From: Pseudomonas cuatrocienegasensis | GTDB lineage: Bacteria; Pseudomonadota; Gammaproteobacteria; Pseudomonadales; Pseudomonadaceae | DNA: 64,000 nucleotides | Assembly (NCBI RefSeq): GCF_900110925.1 | Contig: NZ_FOFP01000002.1 | Coordinates: forward strand, 248,001 to 312,000 | Direction: 5' to 3' | Shown here: one piece after another, positions 8,655 to 17,891 of the stretch | Position numbering within the stretch: the first letter of the stretch is position 1 | Layout of the letters: each line of letters starts with the position of its first letter | Position numbers and translations under genes: made by a program | Notes under the pieces: model-generated | The model's database searches: none | The model's input: only the letters and a program-made list of their open reading frames with translations | Told to the model about the DNA's origin: nothing

Positions 8655-8809
8655 AGGGCACCTCTAAAAACTACCTGCGTGGTCATCGCTGCGTTAAAAA
8701 CAGGCCGGGACGCGGCGTCTCAAAATGCTCATTTACAACAGTAAACTGCGCTTTTTCGCCTGTTTTTGCCTTGCGCTGACTGCCTCGCCTACGTTTCTAG
8801 AGGCGCCCT
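8655..8809. mobile_element. 155-bp MITE-like element
   Basis: Imperfect terminal inverted repeats of 17 bases: AGGGCACCTCTAAAAAC (8655-8671) and GTTTCTAGAGGCGCCCT (8793-8809, reverse complement AGGGCGCCTCTAGAAAC; 15 of 17 match). The body has no transposase and no clear target duplication. It lies between two divergent genes. Reading frames across it look like by-products of the repeat. Confidence 0.6.
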
Positions 8810-9009
8810 GATGCGGATTGTTCGACTATGGCCACCCCGCGCGATCAGCGCCAGCAGCGTTCGTCGTGTGAATCGCCCTCCATCATGCCAGCCGATAGCG
8901 TCTGCCCTTGTGCATGTGCACACCGCCTTCTTGACCCGTGTCAATACATCGACGCCTGTCGCCTGGCACGCTATGGCCGAATGCCATTATCTGACTGTGA
9001 AAACTTGCC

Positions 9010-10482
9010 ATGGGCCGCTGGATCCGCAATCTCTCGCTTAAATACAAGTTCTGGGGCGTCAACCTGGTTGCCCTGGTCACCACCCTGTTGCTGGTGCTGT
9101 TCGCCATGCACCTGGAGCAGCAGTCCCGCGCCCAGAGCGCCCGTGAGCAGGCCAAGATACTGATCGACGTACTGGCCGATTGGCCCGCCGCCGAGCCCCT
9201 GCCTGCGGCGAGCCGCCCGATGCTTGCAGCGGCCGAGGCCGCCCTGCTTGAGCTGCCCACGGAGGCCCGCTCCGCCCGTGGTTGGATTGCGCTCAACAGC
9301 GACCCGCTATGGGGCGAGAATCCGCTGTATGGCGTGTGGCGCAGCCCCGCGACCGAAGGGCGCGAGCTGGCTATTGCAGTCACCGCGCCAAGCCTGTGGC
9401 AGGTTTTCAGGGAGCGTGCCGGCACCTATGCACTGGCTGTCAGCCTGCTGATGCTGTTGCTGATGGCCGCGTCGCAGTTGCTGATCCGTTTTATCCTCAG
9501 CCACCTCAATAACCTCAAGGACAGCATGCTGCATGCCGCCCACAGTGGCGACCTGTCGGCCCGCGCAAGCTGTGACAGTGACGATGAAGTCGGCCAGATG
9601 GCGGGCGCCTTCAATGCCATGCAAGCGGGCTACCAGCGGGTGGTCGGTACCGTGGCCGAAGCAGCGGCACGCCTGGACGAAGGTGCCCAGCGCCTGGCCA
9701 GCGGCATGGCTCAGGTACGCAGCGGCATGCTCGGCCAGCAGAGCGAGACCGACCAGACCGCCACCGCGATCAACGAGATGTCGGCCACCGTGTTTCATAT
9801 CGCCGAGCACGCCGCCGCCACCCGCGACCAGTCGACCGAAGCCGATCGCCTCAGCGGCGATGGCCGGCAGGCCGTCGAACGCACGGGCGAGGCCATCGCC
9901 GGTCTGTCCCGCGACGTACAGCAGGCCGCCGAGCGCATCCAGCGCCTGGCCGAGGACAGCCAGACCATCGCCAGCATGGTCAGCGTGATCCACGGGATTG
10001 CCGAACAGACCAACCTGCTGGCCTTGAATGCTGCCATCGAGGCCGCCCGCGCCGGCGATATGGGCCGCGGCTTTGCCGTGGTGGCCGATGAGGTGCGCAA
10101 CCTGGCGCGGCGCGTGCAGACCTCCACCGACTCGATCACCCAGATGATCACCACCCTGCAGGGCAGTAGCCGCGAGGCGGTGCAATTCATGCAGGACAGC
10201 TCGGCCCGCGCTGATCAATGCGTGCAGCAAGCCGAGCACGCCGCCACCGCCCTGGGGCATATCGCCCAGGCCGTGGCGCAGATGCGCCAGAGCAATATCC
10301 AGATCGCCGTGGCCGCCGAGCAGCAGAGCCAGGTCGCCGAAGAAATGACCCGCTCAGTGGTCGGCATCCGTGACGTCACCGAGCAGACAGTGCAGCAGAC
10401 CCTGATTTCCGCCGGCACCAGCGCCGAACTGGTGGAGTTAGCCGCCAACCTCAACCAGGCGGTGGGCCGCCTGAAGCTCTAA
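9010..10482 (+). CDS. Methyl-accepting chemotaxis protein
   Basis: A 490-residue transmembrane chemoreceptor. Helix 1 is about residues 17-37, a short periplasmic sensor of about 105 residues follows, helix 2 is about 137-160, then a HAMP domain ([20 protein letters not shown]) and the signalling domain with the conserved hairpin tip [18 protein letters not shown] and [15 protein letters not shown]. The small sensor domain has no recognised ligand-binding fold by eye. There is no CheB/CheR-binding pentapeptide at the C-terminus. Monocistronic, with a terminator right behind; no che genes nearby. Confidence 0.95.
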   Translation: MGRWIRNLSLKYKFWGVNLVALVTTLLLVLFAMHLEQQSRAQSAREQAKILIDVLADWPAAEPLPAASRPMLAAAEAALLELPTEARSARGWIALNSDPLWGENPLYGVWRSPATEGRELAIAVTAPSLWQVFRERAGTYALAVSLLMLLLMAASQLLIRFILSHLNNLKDSMLHAAHSGDLSARASCDSDDEVGQMAGAFNAMQAGYQRVVGTVAEAAARLDEGAQRLASGMAQVRSGMLGQQSETDQTATAINEMSATVFHIAEHAAATRDQSTEADRLSGDGRQAVERTGEAIAGLSRDVQQAAERIQRLAEDSQTIASMVSVIHGIAEQTNLLALNAAIEAARAGDMGRGFAVVADEVRNLARRVQTSTDSITQMITTLQGSSREAVQFMQDSSARADQCVQQAEHAATALGHIAQAVAQMRQSNIQIAVAAEQQSQVAEEMTRSVVGIRDVTEQTVQQTLISAGTSAELVELAANLNQAVGRLKL

Positions 10483-10500
10483 ACCGCTTCCGCAGAATGC

Positions 10501-10528
10501 ACAAAACCCCGCCGAGGCGGGGTTTTGT
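10501..10528. terminator. Terminator of the chemoreceptor gene
   Basis: Perfect 12-base stem ACAAAACCCCGC / GCGGGGTTTTGT with a four-base loop, A-rich on one side and T-rich on the other, so it can act in both directions. Confidence 0.85.
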
Positions 10529-10530
10529 CT

Positions 10531-10701
10531 GGCTGTGTCCCTGTTGCCGCACGCAGCCCATAGCGCAAAGCCCGTAGGAGCGCCGCCCCGGCGCGAAGCG
10601 TTTGGGCTATCTGCAATACCGCTGAACGGCCGCTATTCGCCGCGAGGCGCGGCTCCTACGAGAAGCCGCGACGGCGTGCAACAACACACTGGGACATAGC
10701 C
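10531..10701. repeat. Nested REP-like element, copy 2
   Basis: 171 bp. Outer ends GGCTGTGTCCCT (10531-10542) and TGGGACATAGCC (10690-10701) are inverted; inner arms GTAGGAGCGCCGCCCCGGCGCG and TTCGCCGCGAGGCGCGGCTCCTAC form the REP doublet. It fills the space between the chemoreceptor terminator and the convergent fadD1 gene. Confidence 0.75.
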
Positions 10702-10717
10702 TTTTGAGCAGGCCGAC

Positions 10718-12406
10718 TCAGGCCTTGGCCAGTTTCTTCAGCTCCTCGTCACGCAGCTCGCGGCGCAGGATCTTGCCCACGTTGGTGGTCGGCAGGGTGT
10801 CGCGGAACTCCACAGCCTTGGGCACCTTGTAGCCGGTCACGTTGGCACGCATGTGCTCCATGACCTGCTCCTTGGTCAGGGTCACGCCAGGCTTGGCGAC
10901 CACGAAGATCTTGATCGCCTCACCGGAACGCTCGTCCGGCACACCGATAGCCGCGCACTGCAACACGCCCGGCAGGGTCACCAGCACGTCTTCCAGTTCG
11001 TTCGGGTAAACGTTGAAGCCGGAGACCAGAATCATGTCCTTCTTGCGGTCGACGATGCGCGTGTAGCCATCGTCCTGGATCACCGCGATGTCACCACTCT
11101 TGAACCAGCCGTCAGCATCAATCACTTCATCAGTGGCTTCCTGGCGCTGCCAGTAGCCCTTCATCACCTGCGGGCCTTTGATACACAGCTCGCCGACCTG
11201 CCCCAGGGGCAGGTCGTTACCGGCATCGTCGATGACCTTGAACAGGGTCGAGGGAACCGGAATACCGATGGTGCCAATCTGGTTGTTCTGCACGGAGTTG
11301 ACCGAGGCCACCGGGCTGGTCTCGGTCAGCCCGTAGCCTTCGCAGATGGCGCAGCCGGTGACCTGTTTCCAGCGTTCGGCCGTGGCCAGTTGCAACGCCA
11401 TGCCGCCGGACAGGGTGATCTTCAAGGCCGAGAAGTCGAGCTTCTGGAATTCCGGGTTATTGCACAGCGCGACGAACAGCGTGTTGAGACCGACAAAACC
11501 GCTGAAGCGATAGGTGCGCAGGTCCTTGAGCATTGCCGGCAGGTCACGCGGGTTGCTGATCAGCACGTTGTGGTTGCCGATCAGCATCATCGCCATGCAA
11601 TGAAAGGTGAACGCATAGATATGATACAGCGGCAGCGGCGCGATCACGGTTTCCGCGCCCTCCTCCATATTGGAGGCCATCATTGCGCGCGACTGCAGCA
11701 TATTGGCGATCAGGTTGCGGTGCGTGAGCATGGCGCCCTTGGCCACGCCGGTCGTACCGCCGGTGTACTGCAGCACCGCCACATCACCATTTACCGGGTT
11801 GGCTTCGCGTACCGCATGACCGCGACCCTGGGCCAGGGCGGCGTTGAGCTTGACCGCCTGCGGCAGGTTGTAGGCCGGCACCATCTTCTTCACGTACTTG
11901 ACGACGCTGTTGACCAGCAGGCGCTTGAACGGCGACAGCATGTCGCCCACCTCGGTGATGATGACGGTCTTGATGCCGGTCTTGGGCACGACCTGCTCGG
12001 CCAGGTGGGCCATATTGGCCAGGCTGACCAGCGCCTTGGCACCGGAATCGTTGAACTGGTGTTCCATTTCCCGCGCGGTGTACAGCGGGTTGGTGTTGAC
12101 CACGACCAGGCCGGCCCGCATGGCGCCGAAGACCACCACTGGGTACTGCAGCACGTTGGGCAGTTGCACGGCGATGCGGTCGCCGGGCTGCAGGTCGGTG
12201 TGCTGCTGCAGGTAGGCAGCGAATTGCCCGGACAGCTGGTACAGCTCGCCGTAGGTCAGGGTCTTGCCGAGGCTGCTGAAGGCAGGCTTGTCGGCGAAGC
12301 GTTGGCAGGACTGTTTGAGTACCGCCTGAATATTGGGGTACAGATCAGGATCGATCTCGGCAGCAATCCCGACGGGATACTTGTCCTTCCAGAAATTTTC
12401 GGCCAT
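10718..12406 (-). CDS. fadD1: Long-chain fatty acid--CoA ligase FadD1
   Basis: Activates exogenous fatty acids to acyl-CoA (ATP to AMP plus PPi) for beta-oxidation at the inner membrane. The 562-residue product has the ANL-family phosphate loop YTGGTTGVAKGAM (from residue 214), the motif EGYGLTETSP and the hinge GWFKSGD...DRKKDMILVSGFN, and the C-terminal catalytic Lys in TNVGKILRREL. The N-terminus MAENFWKDKYP and the order relative to fadD2 match P. aeruginosa fadD1. It follows fadD2 on the same strand with a 240-base gap, so it likely has its own promoter. Confidence 0.93.
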   Translation of the reverse strand: MAENFWKDKYPVGIAAEIDPDLYPNIQAVLKQSCQRFADKPAFSSLGKTLTYGELYQLSGQFAAYLQQHTDLQPGDRIAVQLPNVLQYPVVVFGAMRAGLVVVNTNPLYTAREMEHQFNDSGAKALVSLANMAHLAEQVVPKTGIKTVIITEVGDMLSPFKRLLVNSVVKYVKKMVPAYNLPQAVKLNAALAQGRGHAVREANPVNGDVAVLQYTGGTTGVAKGAMLTHRNLIANMLQSRAMMASNMEEGAETVIAPLPLYHIYAFTFHCMAMMLIGNHNVLISNPRDLPAMLKDLRTYRFSGFVGLNTLFVALCNNPEFQKLDFSALKITLSGGMALQLATAERWKQVTGCAICEGYGLTETSPVASVNSVQNNQIGTIGIPVPSTLFKVIDDAGNDLPLGQVGELCIKGPQVMKGYWQRQEATDEVIDADGWFKSGDIAVIQDDGYTRIVDRKKDMILVSGFNVYPNELEDVLVTLPGVLQCAAIGVPDERSGEAIKIFVVAKPGVTLTKEQVMEHMRANVTGYKVPKAVEFRDTLPTTNVGKILRRELRDEELKKLAKA

Positions 12407-12612
12407 GCAAGCCCACTCCTAAGCAACAGCTGATCTTCACCGCGTGTGTGCGGTTGTTTGTTGTATGTTTGCTCATCTTTCGCGCAGGCGGCAGCGCGAA
12501 AACGGGCCGAGAGTAGCAGCTTTGCCAAAGAGCGACCAGCACCAAACATAGCCTTGCCGGTCATAAAAATGACCAGAAAATGGCACTCCGGTCACATTTA
12601 GAACACTCCCGA

Positions 12613-12639
12613 CTGCGGGCTGCGAATCGCCGCCCGCAG
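12613..12639 (-). terminator. Hairpin after fadD2
   Basis: Stem CTGCGGGC (12613-12620) / GCCCGCAG (12632-12639) 8 bases after the fadD2 stop on the minus strand. No good T-run, so it is a weak or Rho-assisted terminator at best. Confidence 0.4.
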
Positions 12640-12646
12640 CCGCGTA

Positions 12647-14329
12647 TCAGGCGATGTCGCGCAGCTCGCGACGAAGGATCTTGCCCACCGGGGTCATCGG
12701 CAACGAATCGCGGAAGACAATATGCTTGGGCACCTTGTAGCCGGTGAAATTCTCCTTGCAGTAGGCCTTCAGCTCTTCAGCACTCACCCCGCCTTCGCGG
12801 GCGACGACGAACAGCTTGACCGCCTCGCCGGACTTCTCGTCGGGCACCCCGATGGCGGCGCAGCTCGCTACCTTCGGGTGCGCCATGACCACGTCCTCGA
12901 TCTCGTTGGGGTACACGTTGAAACCAGAGACGATGATCATGTCCTTCTTGCGGTCGACGATGCGCACGAAACCGTCCGGGTCGATCACGGCGATATCGCC
13001 GGTCTTGAACCAACCTTCGCTATCGAGCACTTCGGCCGTGGCGTCCTCGCGGTTCCAGTAGCCCTTCATCACCTGCGGGCCCTTGATGCATAGCTCGCCA
13101 CGCTCACCCAGGGCCAGCTCGTTGCCGTCGTCGTCGATGATTTTGAATGCCGTATCCGGCAAAGGAATGCCGACGGTACCCAGGCGCGCCTGCTTGCCGT
13201 AGGGGTTGGTGCTGGCCACCGGCGAGGTCTCGGTCAGGCCGTAGCCTTCGACCACCGTGCAGCCAGTCATGGCCTGCCAACGCTCAGCGGTGGCCTTGAC
13301 CAGGGCAGTGCCACCGGAGTTGGTGACCTTGAGATGAGAAAAATCGAGGTTCTTGAATTCGGGGTTGTCCATCAGTGCAACGAACAGCGTGTTGAGCCCC
13401 AACAGCGCGGAGAACTGCCACTTGCCCAACTCCTTGACGAAGCCGGGGATGTCGCGCGGGTTGGTGATCAGCACGTTGTGGTTGCCGTTGACCATCATGC
13501 ACATGCAGTTCGCGGTGAAGGCATAGATATGGTACAGCGGCAGCGGCGCGATCATGATCTCCTGGCCCTGCTTCATCAGCGGCGTGCCATCCTCGCCGAG
13601 TTGCGACAGGCAAGCGTCGACCTGCAGCATATTGGCCACCAGGTTGCCGTGGGTGAGCATCGCGCCCTTGGCCACACCCGTGGTGCCACCGGTGTACTGC
13701 AGTACCGCGATATCCTCCTGGCTCGCCGTCACGCGCTTGAACCCCTGGTTCTGCTTGAGCGTGGCCTTGAACGGCAGCGCCTGGGGCAGGTGATAGTCAG
13801 GCACCATCTTCTTCACCTGCTTCACCACGGTATTGACCAGCCAGCCTTTCAGGCTAGGCAGCATGTCGCCCATCTTGGCTTCGATCAGGTAGTCGATCTC
13901 GGTGTCTGGCAGCACTTCATGCACCAGCTTGCCGAACATGTTCAGGTAGACCAGCGCGCGCACGCCGGCATCCTTGAACTGATGACGCATCTCGCGGGCG
14001 GTGTACAGCGGGTTGGTGTTGACCACGATCAGCCCGGCGCGCATGGCACCGAACACGGCAATCGGGTACTGCAACACGTTGGGCATCTGCACGGCGATAC
14101 GGTCGCCGGGCTTGAGATCAGTGTGTTTCTGCAGGTAACCGGCGAAGGCAGCGGACAGGCGATCCAGCTCGGCGTACGTCAGGGTCACGCCCAGGTTGCT
14201 GAACGCCGGGCGGTCGGCGAAGCGCTTGCACGAGCGCTCGAATACTTCGATGACCGATTTATAGGTGCTCAGATCGATGCTGTCCGGCACACCGGCCGGG
14301 CGTTTGTCGCTCCAGAAATCAGGTTGCAT
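12647..14329 (-). CDS. fadD2: Long-chain fatty acid--CoA ligase FadD2
   Basis: Second acyl-CoA synthetase, paralogous to the downstream fadD1 (shared core VNTNPLYTAREM, YTGGTTGVAKGAM, GKILRRELRD). The 560-residue product starts MQPDFWSDKRPAGVP; ATG at 14329 was chosen over an in-frame start 25 codons earlier because the family starts here. Divergent from a lipase-like hydrolase and a MaoC hydratase, the same arrangement as PA3300-PA3302. In P. aeruginosa the two enzymes differ in chain-length preference; which chains are preferred here cannot be read from the sequence. Confidence 0.93.
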   Translation of the reverse strand: MQPDFWSDKRPAGVPDSIDLSTYKSVIEVFERSCKRFADRPAFSNLGVTLTYAELDRLSAAFAGYLQKHTDLKPGDRIAVQMPNVLQYPIAVFGAMRAGLIVVNTNPLYTAREMRHQFKDAGVRALVYLNMFGKLVHEVLPDTEIDYLIEAKMGDMLPSLKGWLVNTVVKQVKKMVPDYHLPQALPFKATLKQNQGFKRVTASQEDIAVLQYTGGTTGVAKGAMLTHGNLVANMLQVDACLSQLGEDGTPLMKQGQEIMIAPLPLYHIYAFTANCMCMMVNGNHNVLITNPRDIPGFVKELGKWQFSALLGLNTLFVALMDNPEFKNLDFSHLKVTNSGGTALVKATAERWQAMTGCTVVEGYGLTETSPVASTNPYGKQARLGTVGIPLPDTAFKIIDDDGNELALGERGELCIKGPQVMKGYWNREDATAEVLDSEGWFKTGDIAVIDPDGFVRIVDRKKDMIIVSGFNVYPNEIEDVVMAHPKVASCAAIGVPDEKSGEAVKLFVVAREGGVSAEELKAYCKENFTGYKVPKHIVFRDSLPMTPVGKILRRELRDIA

Positions 14330-14558
14330 TATTTTTATTCCTCTTCCCCTGAATGGATGGGCCCGCTGCGTTGAACAGGCTGTGGCCAGAGGATTTCTGA
14401 CCACAGCAGGGCTGAGCCGAACTTAGCAGTTCTGGCCCAGTGCGCAAACAGCCGCGGTAGCGTCATTGACCGCGTGAATTTCGATGCACGCGTCATACTG
14501 GGAAAACCGCCGCACCAAGCCCTACAATGCGGCACTTTCGCCGGCTCAAGGATCTGCC

Positions 14559-15515
14559 ATGCCCCTCGCTACGCTCTGGCTGGACCGCCCCGATGGCACC
14601 GCGCTGTACGTACGCCACTGGCAGGGCGACGCAGCGCCGCGCGCGGTGCTGATGCTGGCCCACGGCATGGCGGAACACGCCGGGCGCTACGCCCGCCTGG
14701 CCGAGGCGCTGGTCGCTGCTGGCTTCGCCGTGTATGCCCACGATCAGCGTGGCCATGGCCTGACGGGCGAGCGCAGCGTGCTCGGCCACTTCGCCGACCA
14801 CGACGGCTGGGCGCGGGTGGTCGATGACCTGGCCGGGCTCAACCACCACATTCGCCAGGCCCACCCGCAGTTGCCGATCATCCTGCTCGGCCACAGCATG
14901 GGCAGCTACATTGCCACCGCCTACCTGATGCAGCACAGCTGCAGCGTGCAGGGCGCCGTCCTCAGCGGCTCCAACTACCAGCCACGCACGCTGTACCGTG
15001 TCGCCCGGCTGATCGCGCGCCTGGAAAGCTGGCGCCAGGGCCCACTGGGGCGCAGCGCCCTGCTCGCCTGGCTGTCGTTCGGCTCGTTCAACCGCGCCTT
15101 TACTCCGGCGCGTACCGCCTACGACTGGCTCAGTCGCGACGCGGACGAGGTCGACCGCTATATCGCCGACCCGCTGTGCGGTGCGCGCTGCACTAACCAG
15201 TTATGGCTCGACCTGCTCGCCGGCCTGCAACAGATCACCCCCGTAGCAAGCCTGGCGCAGATCGACCAGGCGCTGCCGCTGCTGATCATCGGCGGCGCCT
15301 GCGACCCGGTGAGCCAGGGCACCCGCCTGCAACACCTGGCCGATGCCCTGCGCAGCGCCGGGCACACCCGCACCGATTTGCGGGTGTACCCCGAGGCACG
15401 CCACGAACTGTTCAACGAACTCAACCGGGACGCCGTCACGGCCGACCTGATCGCCTGGCTGGAGCATATTCTGCCCGCGCCAGCGCAACCCACCCCCCAA
15501 GGAAATGCACAATGA
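14559..15515 (+). CDS. Alpha/beta hydrolase, monoacylglycerol-lipase-like
   Basis: A 318-residue cytosolic hydrolase of the serine aminopeptidase S33/lysophospholipase group. Catalytic triad visible as Ser113 in GHSMGS, Asp249 in GGACDPVS and His282 in EARHELFNE; the oxyanion segment is AHGMAEHAGRY, typical of monoglyceride lipases. ATG at 14559 is preferred over an in-frame start 25 codons earlier by position of the fold. Divergent from fadD2 and coupled by ATGA overlap to a MaoC hydratase, so it probably releases fatty acids from glycerides or lysolipids for the FadD enzymes. Substrate is inferred. Confidence 0.85.
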   Translation: MPLATLWLDRPDGTALYVRHWQGDAAPRAVLMLAHGMAEHAGRYARLAEALVAAGFAVYAHDQRGHGLTGERSVLGHFADHDGWARVVDDLAGLNHHIRQAHPQLPIILLGHSMGSYIATAYLMQHSCSVQGAVLSGSNYQPRTLYRVARLIARLESWRQGPLGRSALLAWLSFGSFNRAFTPARTAYDWLSRDADEVDRYIADPLCGARCTNQLWLDLLAGLQQITPVASLAQIDQALPLLIIGGACDPVSQGTRLQHLADALRSAGHTRTDLRVYPEARHELFNELNRDAVTADLIAWLEHILPAPAQPTPQGNAQ

Positions 15516-15982
15516 CGCAAAGCAGCAATACCCCCTACGAAGCCCTCGAAGTTGGCCAGACCGCCCGTTACACGCGCACCGTCGGCGAGCGTGACATCCA
15601 GCTGTTCGCCGAGGTGTCCGGCGACCGCAACCCGGTGCACCTGGATGCTGCATACGCTGCCACCAGCATGTTCAAAGAACGCATCGCCCACGGCATGTTC
15701 AGCGGTGCGCTGATCAGCGCTGCCGTGGCCTGCGAACTGCCCGGCCCGGGCACCATCTATGTCGGCCAGAGCATGCGCTTCACCGCGCCGGTGAAACTCG
15801 GTGACACCCTTACCGTGCGCCTGGAAATCCTGGAAAAACTACCGAAGTTCCGCGTGCGCGTGGCCACCCAGGTGTTCAACCAGCGCGACGAAATGGTGGT
15901 CGACGGTGAAGCGGAAATCATCGCCCCGCGCAAAGCCCTGACCGTCGAACTGGCCGAACTGCCGACCATCACCATCGGCTGA
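15512..15982 (+). CDS. MaoC-like (R)-specific enoyl-CoA hydratase
   Basis: A 156-residue single hot-dog-fold hydratase. The hydratase 2 motif is visible as FAEVSGDRNPVHLD with catalytic Asp and His, and IAHGMFSGALIS after it. Such enzymes hydrate trans-2-enoyl-CoA to (R)-3-hydroxyacyl-CoA and link beta-oxidation to PHA or other lipid products, as PhaJ does. It overlaps the hydrolase stop by four bases (ATGA) with GGAAA upstream. Together with fadD1, fadD2 and the hydrolase it forms a fatty acid block. Counterpart of PA3302. Confidence 0.9.
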   Translation: MTQSSNTPYEALEVGQTARYTRTVGERDIQLFAEVSGDRNPVHLDAAYAATSMFKERIAHGMFSGALISAAVACELPGPGTIYVGQSMRFTAPVKLGDTLTVRLEILEKLPKFRVRVATQVFNQRDEMVVDGEAEIIAPRKALTVELAELPTITIG

Positions 15983-16008
15983 GCCATCGCGTCACCCGGA
16001 GCGCGCCC

Positions 16009-17415
16009 ATGCAAGCCTGGAACAGCGTCAGCCTGTGGATGCAGCAACTCGACGAGCCCCTGACCCCGCGCCCTGCGCTGGGCAGCGAGATCGAGGCCGA
16101 CGTGGCGATCATCGGCGCCGGCTACACCGGCCTGTGGACCGCCTACTACCTCAAGCGCCAGGCGCCGCACCTGCGTGTGCTGATCTTGGAAGCCGAGATG
16201 GCCGGCTACGGCGCCTCCGGGCGCAATGGCGGCTGGCTGATGGGCAACCTGCTCGGCGAAGACCGCCTGCTCGCCCCGCTCTCGCCGACCGAACGACGCG
16301 CCAGCTAAGACCTGCTGCACGGCATCCCCGACGAAGTCGCCCAGGTGCTCGAACGCGAACGTATCGCCTGCGACTACCGCAAAGGCGGCGTGCTCTATTG
16401 CGCCGCACGCTACCCCGAACAACGCGAGCGACTGCTCACCCACCTCAAGCACCTGCGCAGCGAAGGTCTGGGCGAAGACGACTACCGCTGGCTCGACACC
16501 CCGGCGCTCAATCAGCAGTTGCGGGTCGCCTCGCCCTACGGCGCGCTCTACTCGCCGCACTGCGCCACTTTGCAACCGGCGCGCCTGGCCCGTGGCCTGG
16601 CGCAGGCGGTCGAGCGCCTGGGCGTAATGCTGTATGAGCAAAGCGCGGTGCTGGACTGGCAACCTGGCGTGCTGCGTACCGCTCAGGGTCGGGTGCGTGC
16701 CGACTGGATCGTGCCGGCGGTGGAAGGCTACGCCGCCAGTCTGCCGCCCCTGGGCCGCAATCAATTGCCGGTGCAGAGCCTGATCGTCGCCAGCGAGCCG
16801 CTGCCCGCCAGCACCTGGGCGGAGATCGGTCTGGCCCGTGGTGAAGCCTTCAGCGAGGCGAGCCGCCAGGTCACCTACGGCCAGCGCAGCGCCGATGATC
16901 GCTTGGTGTTCGGCGCCCGTGGCGGCTATCGCTTCGGCGGGCGCCTGCGCCAGGACTTCAACCTGAACGAGGCCGAACGCAACCTGCGCCGTTACCTGCT
17001 CGGCGAACTCTTCCCGCAGTTGCGCAAGGTGCGCCTTACCCACGCCTGGGGCGGCAACCTCGCCGTGGCGCGGCGCTTCCGACCACACATGCTGCGCGAT
17101 CGACGCAACGGCATCGCCCTGGCCGGCGGCTATGGCGGTGAGGGCGTAGGCGCCAGCAACCTCGGTGGGCGCACTCTGGCCGACCTGATCCTCGACCGCG
17201 AAACCGCCCTCACCGCCCAGCCTTGGGTCGCCCGTGATGGCGGCCTCGACCAACTGGCGCGCTGGGAACCCGAGCCACTGCGCTGGCTGGGCTACAACGC
17301 CATCATCCGCAGCTTCGCCTATGAAGACCGCGTCCTCGCCGACCCACGCAGCCCCCGCTGGCGACGGCGCCTGGCCGAGCGTTTGGCCGATCTGATGGAA
17401 GGGTTTATGCGGTAG
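16009..17415 (+). pseudogene. FAD-dependent oxidoreductase (DAO family) broken by an in-frame TAA
   Basis: The frame from ATG 16009 to TAG 17415 encodes 468 codons of a D-amino-acid-oxidase-family flavoprotein resembling gamma-glutamylputrescine oxidase (PuuB/OrdL type): VAIIGAGYTGLWTAYYLKR dinucleotide fold, GYGASGRNGGW flavin motif, and a C-terminal GGYGGEGVGASNLGG segment. Codon 100 (16306-16308) is TAA within ERRAS*DLLHG; the family usually has a Tyr here, so a single TAC/TAT to TAA change would explain it. Frame and codon use continue undisturbed downstream. Either a recent nonsense mutation or a base-calling error; a restart at ATG 16345 would lose the FAD-binding motif. Same strand as the MaoC gene, 26 bases after it. 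Confidence 0.85.
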
Positions 17416-17418
17416 GGT

Positions 17419-17660
17419 CGGTGGGAGTGGCCGGGCGGCGTTCCACTGTCGCGTGGGAGGGGCTTTAGCCGCGACGTTTTCAGCGCGCTCAAGGATTATC
17501 GCGAATAAATTCGCTCCTACAGGCAATTGATCGCTCCCACGTCGAGGCGTCGAAGCGTCCGCGTGGGCATGCATCCGGAGACGCTCCGCGCCTCGCAACA
17601 GCGGACGCAGAGCGTCCACAGCGTGGTTAACACGCAGAGCGTGTGAACCATCAGAATTAT
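17419..17660. repeat. Three dispersed repeats between the pseudogene and codB
   Basis: 17419-17475 is a partial GTGGGAGTGGCCGGG...GGAGGGGCTTTAGCCGCGAC palindrome (other copies near 21955 and 33870). 17499-17520 is TCGCGAATAAATTCGCTCCTAC. 17521-17660 is a degenerate copy of the Pseudomonas repeat with alternating GTGGGCATGCATCCGGAGAC and GGACGCAGAGCGTCCAC stem units. No credible gene is present up to the codB promoter. Confidence 0.65.
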
Positions 17661-17780
17661 TTGTGTTGCCCCCCTAACCCCGCCCTGGTGCACGCTGGGC
17701 TGCGCCCGCACCAAGCCTGTGCTTGAATAGTCGTACCTCACAACGAAAGCCGCTTAAAAGCGCTCTTTAACCGTGATTCA

Positions 17781-17797
17781 TTGTGCACTATGCACAA
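17781..17797. promoter_or_regulatory. Perfect palindrome, candidate activator site for codB
   Basis: TTGTGCA-CTA-TGCACAA, two perfect 7-base arms with a 3-base spacer. Its centre is about 77 bases before the start site predicted from the -24/-12 element, a normal distance for a sigma-54 enhancer-binding protein. It is not the classical NtrC arrangement (TGCAC...GTGCA order is everted), so the binder is unknown; a PucR-family or purine/pyrimidine regulator is another option. Confidence 0.5.
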
Positions 17798-17839
17798 CAG
17801 GCCTTGTCAGGCTCGTGCGCGGCAGATAAATCGCCGACC

Positions 17840-17855
17840 TGGCACGCCCCCTGCT
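17840..17855 (+). promoter_or_regulatory. Sigma-54 (-24/-12) promoter of codB-pucR-codA
   Basis: TGGCACGCCCCCTGCT matches the RpoN consensus TGGCACG-N4-TTGCW except for one base in the -12 block. The predicted start site is near 17866, 26 bases before the codB ATG. Implies nitrogen-type control of cytosine use. Confidence 0.65.
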
Positions 17856-17891
17856 ATCGCCGTGTGTCCTCAACCTGCGGAGCCGCGCGCC

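Noticed and set aside
8766..9041. 91-residue ORF upstream of the chemoreceptor gene
   Set aside because: Starts within the 155-bp element and overlaps the chemoreceptor start; no homologous features.
17517..17741. 74-residue minus-strand ORF before codB
   Set aside because: It is translated from a degenerate extragenic repeat with alternating stem units and has no ribosome site.
17781..17797. NtrC binding site
   Set aside because: The half sites are in the reverse order from the NtrC consensus; kept only as an unnamed palindrome.
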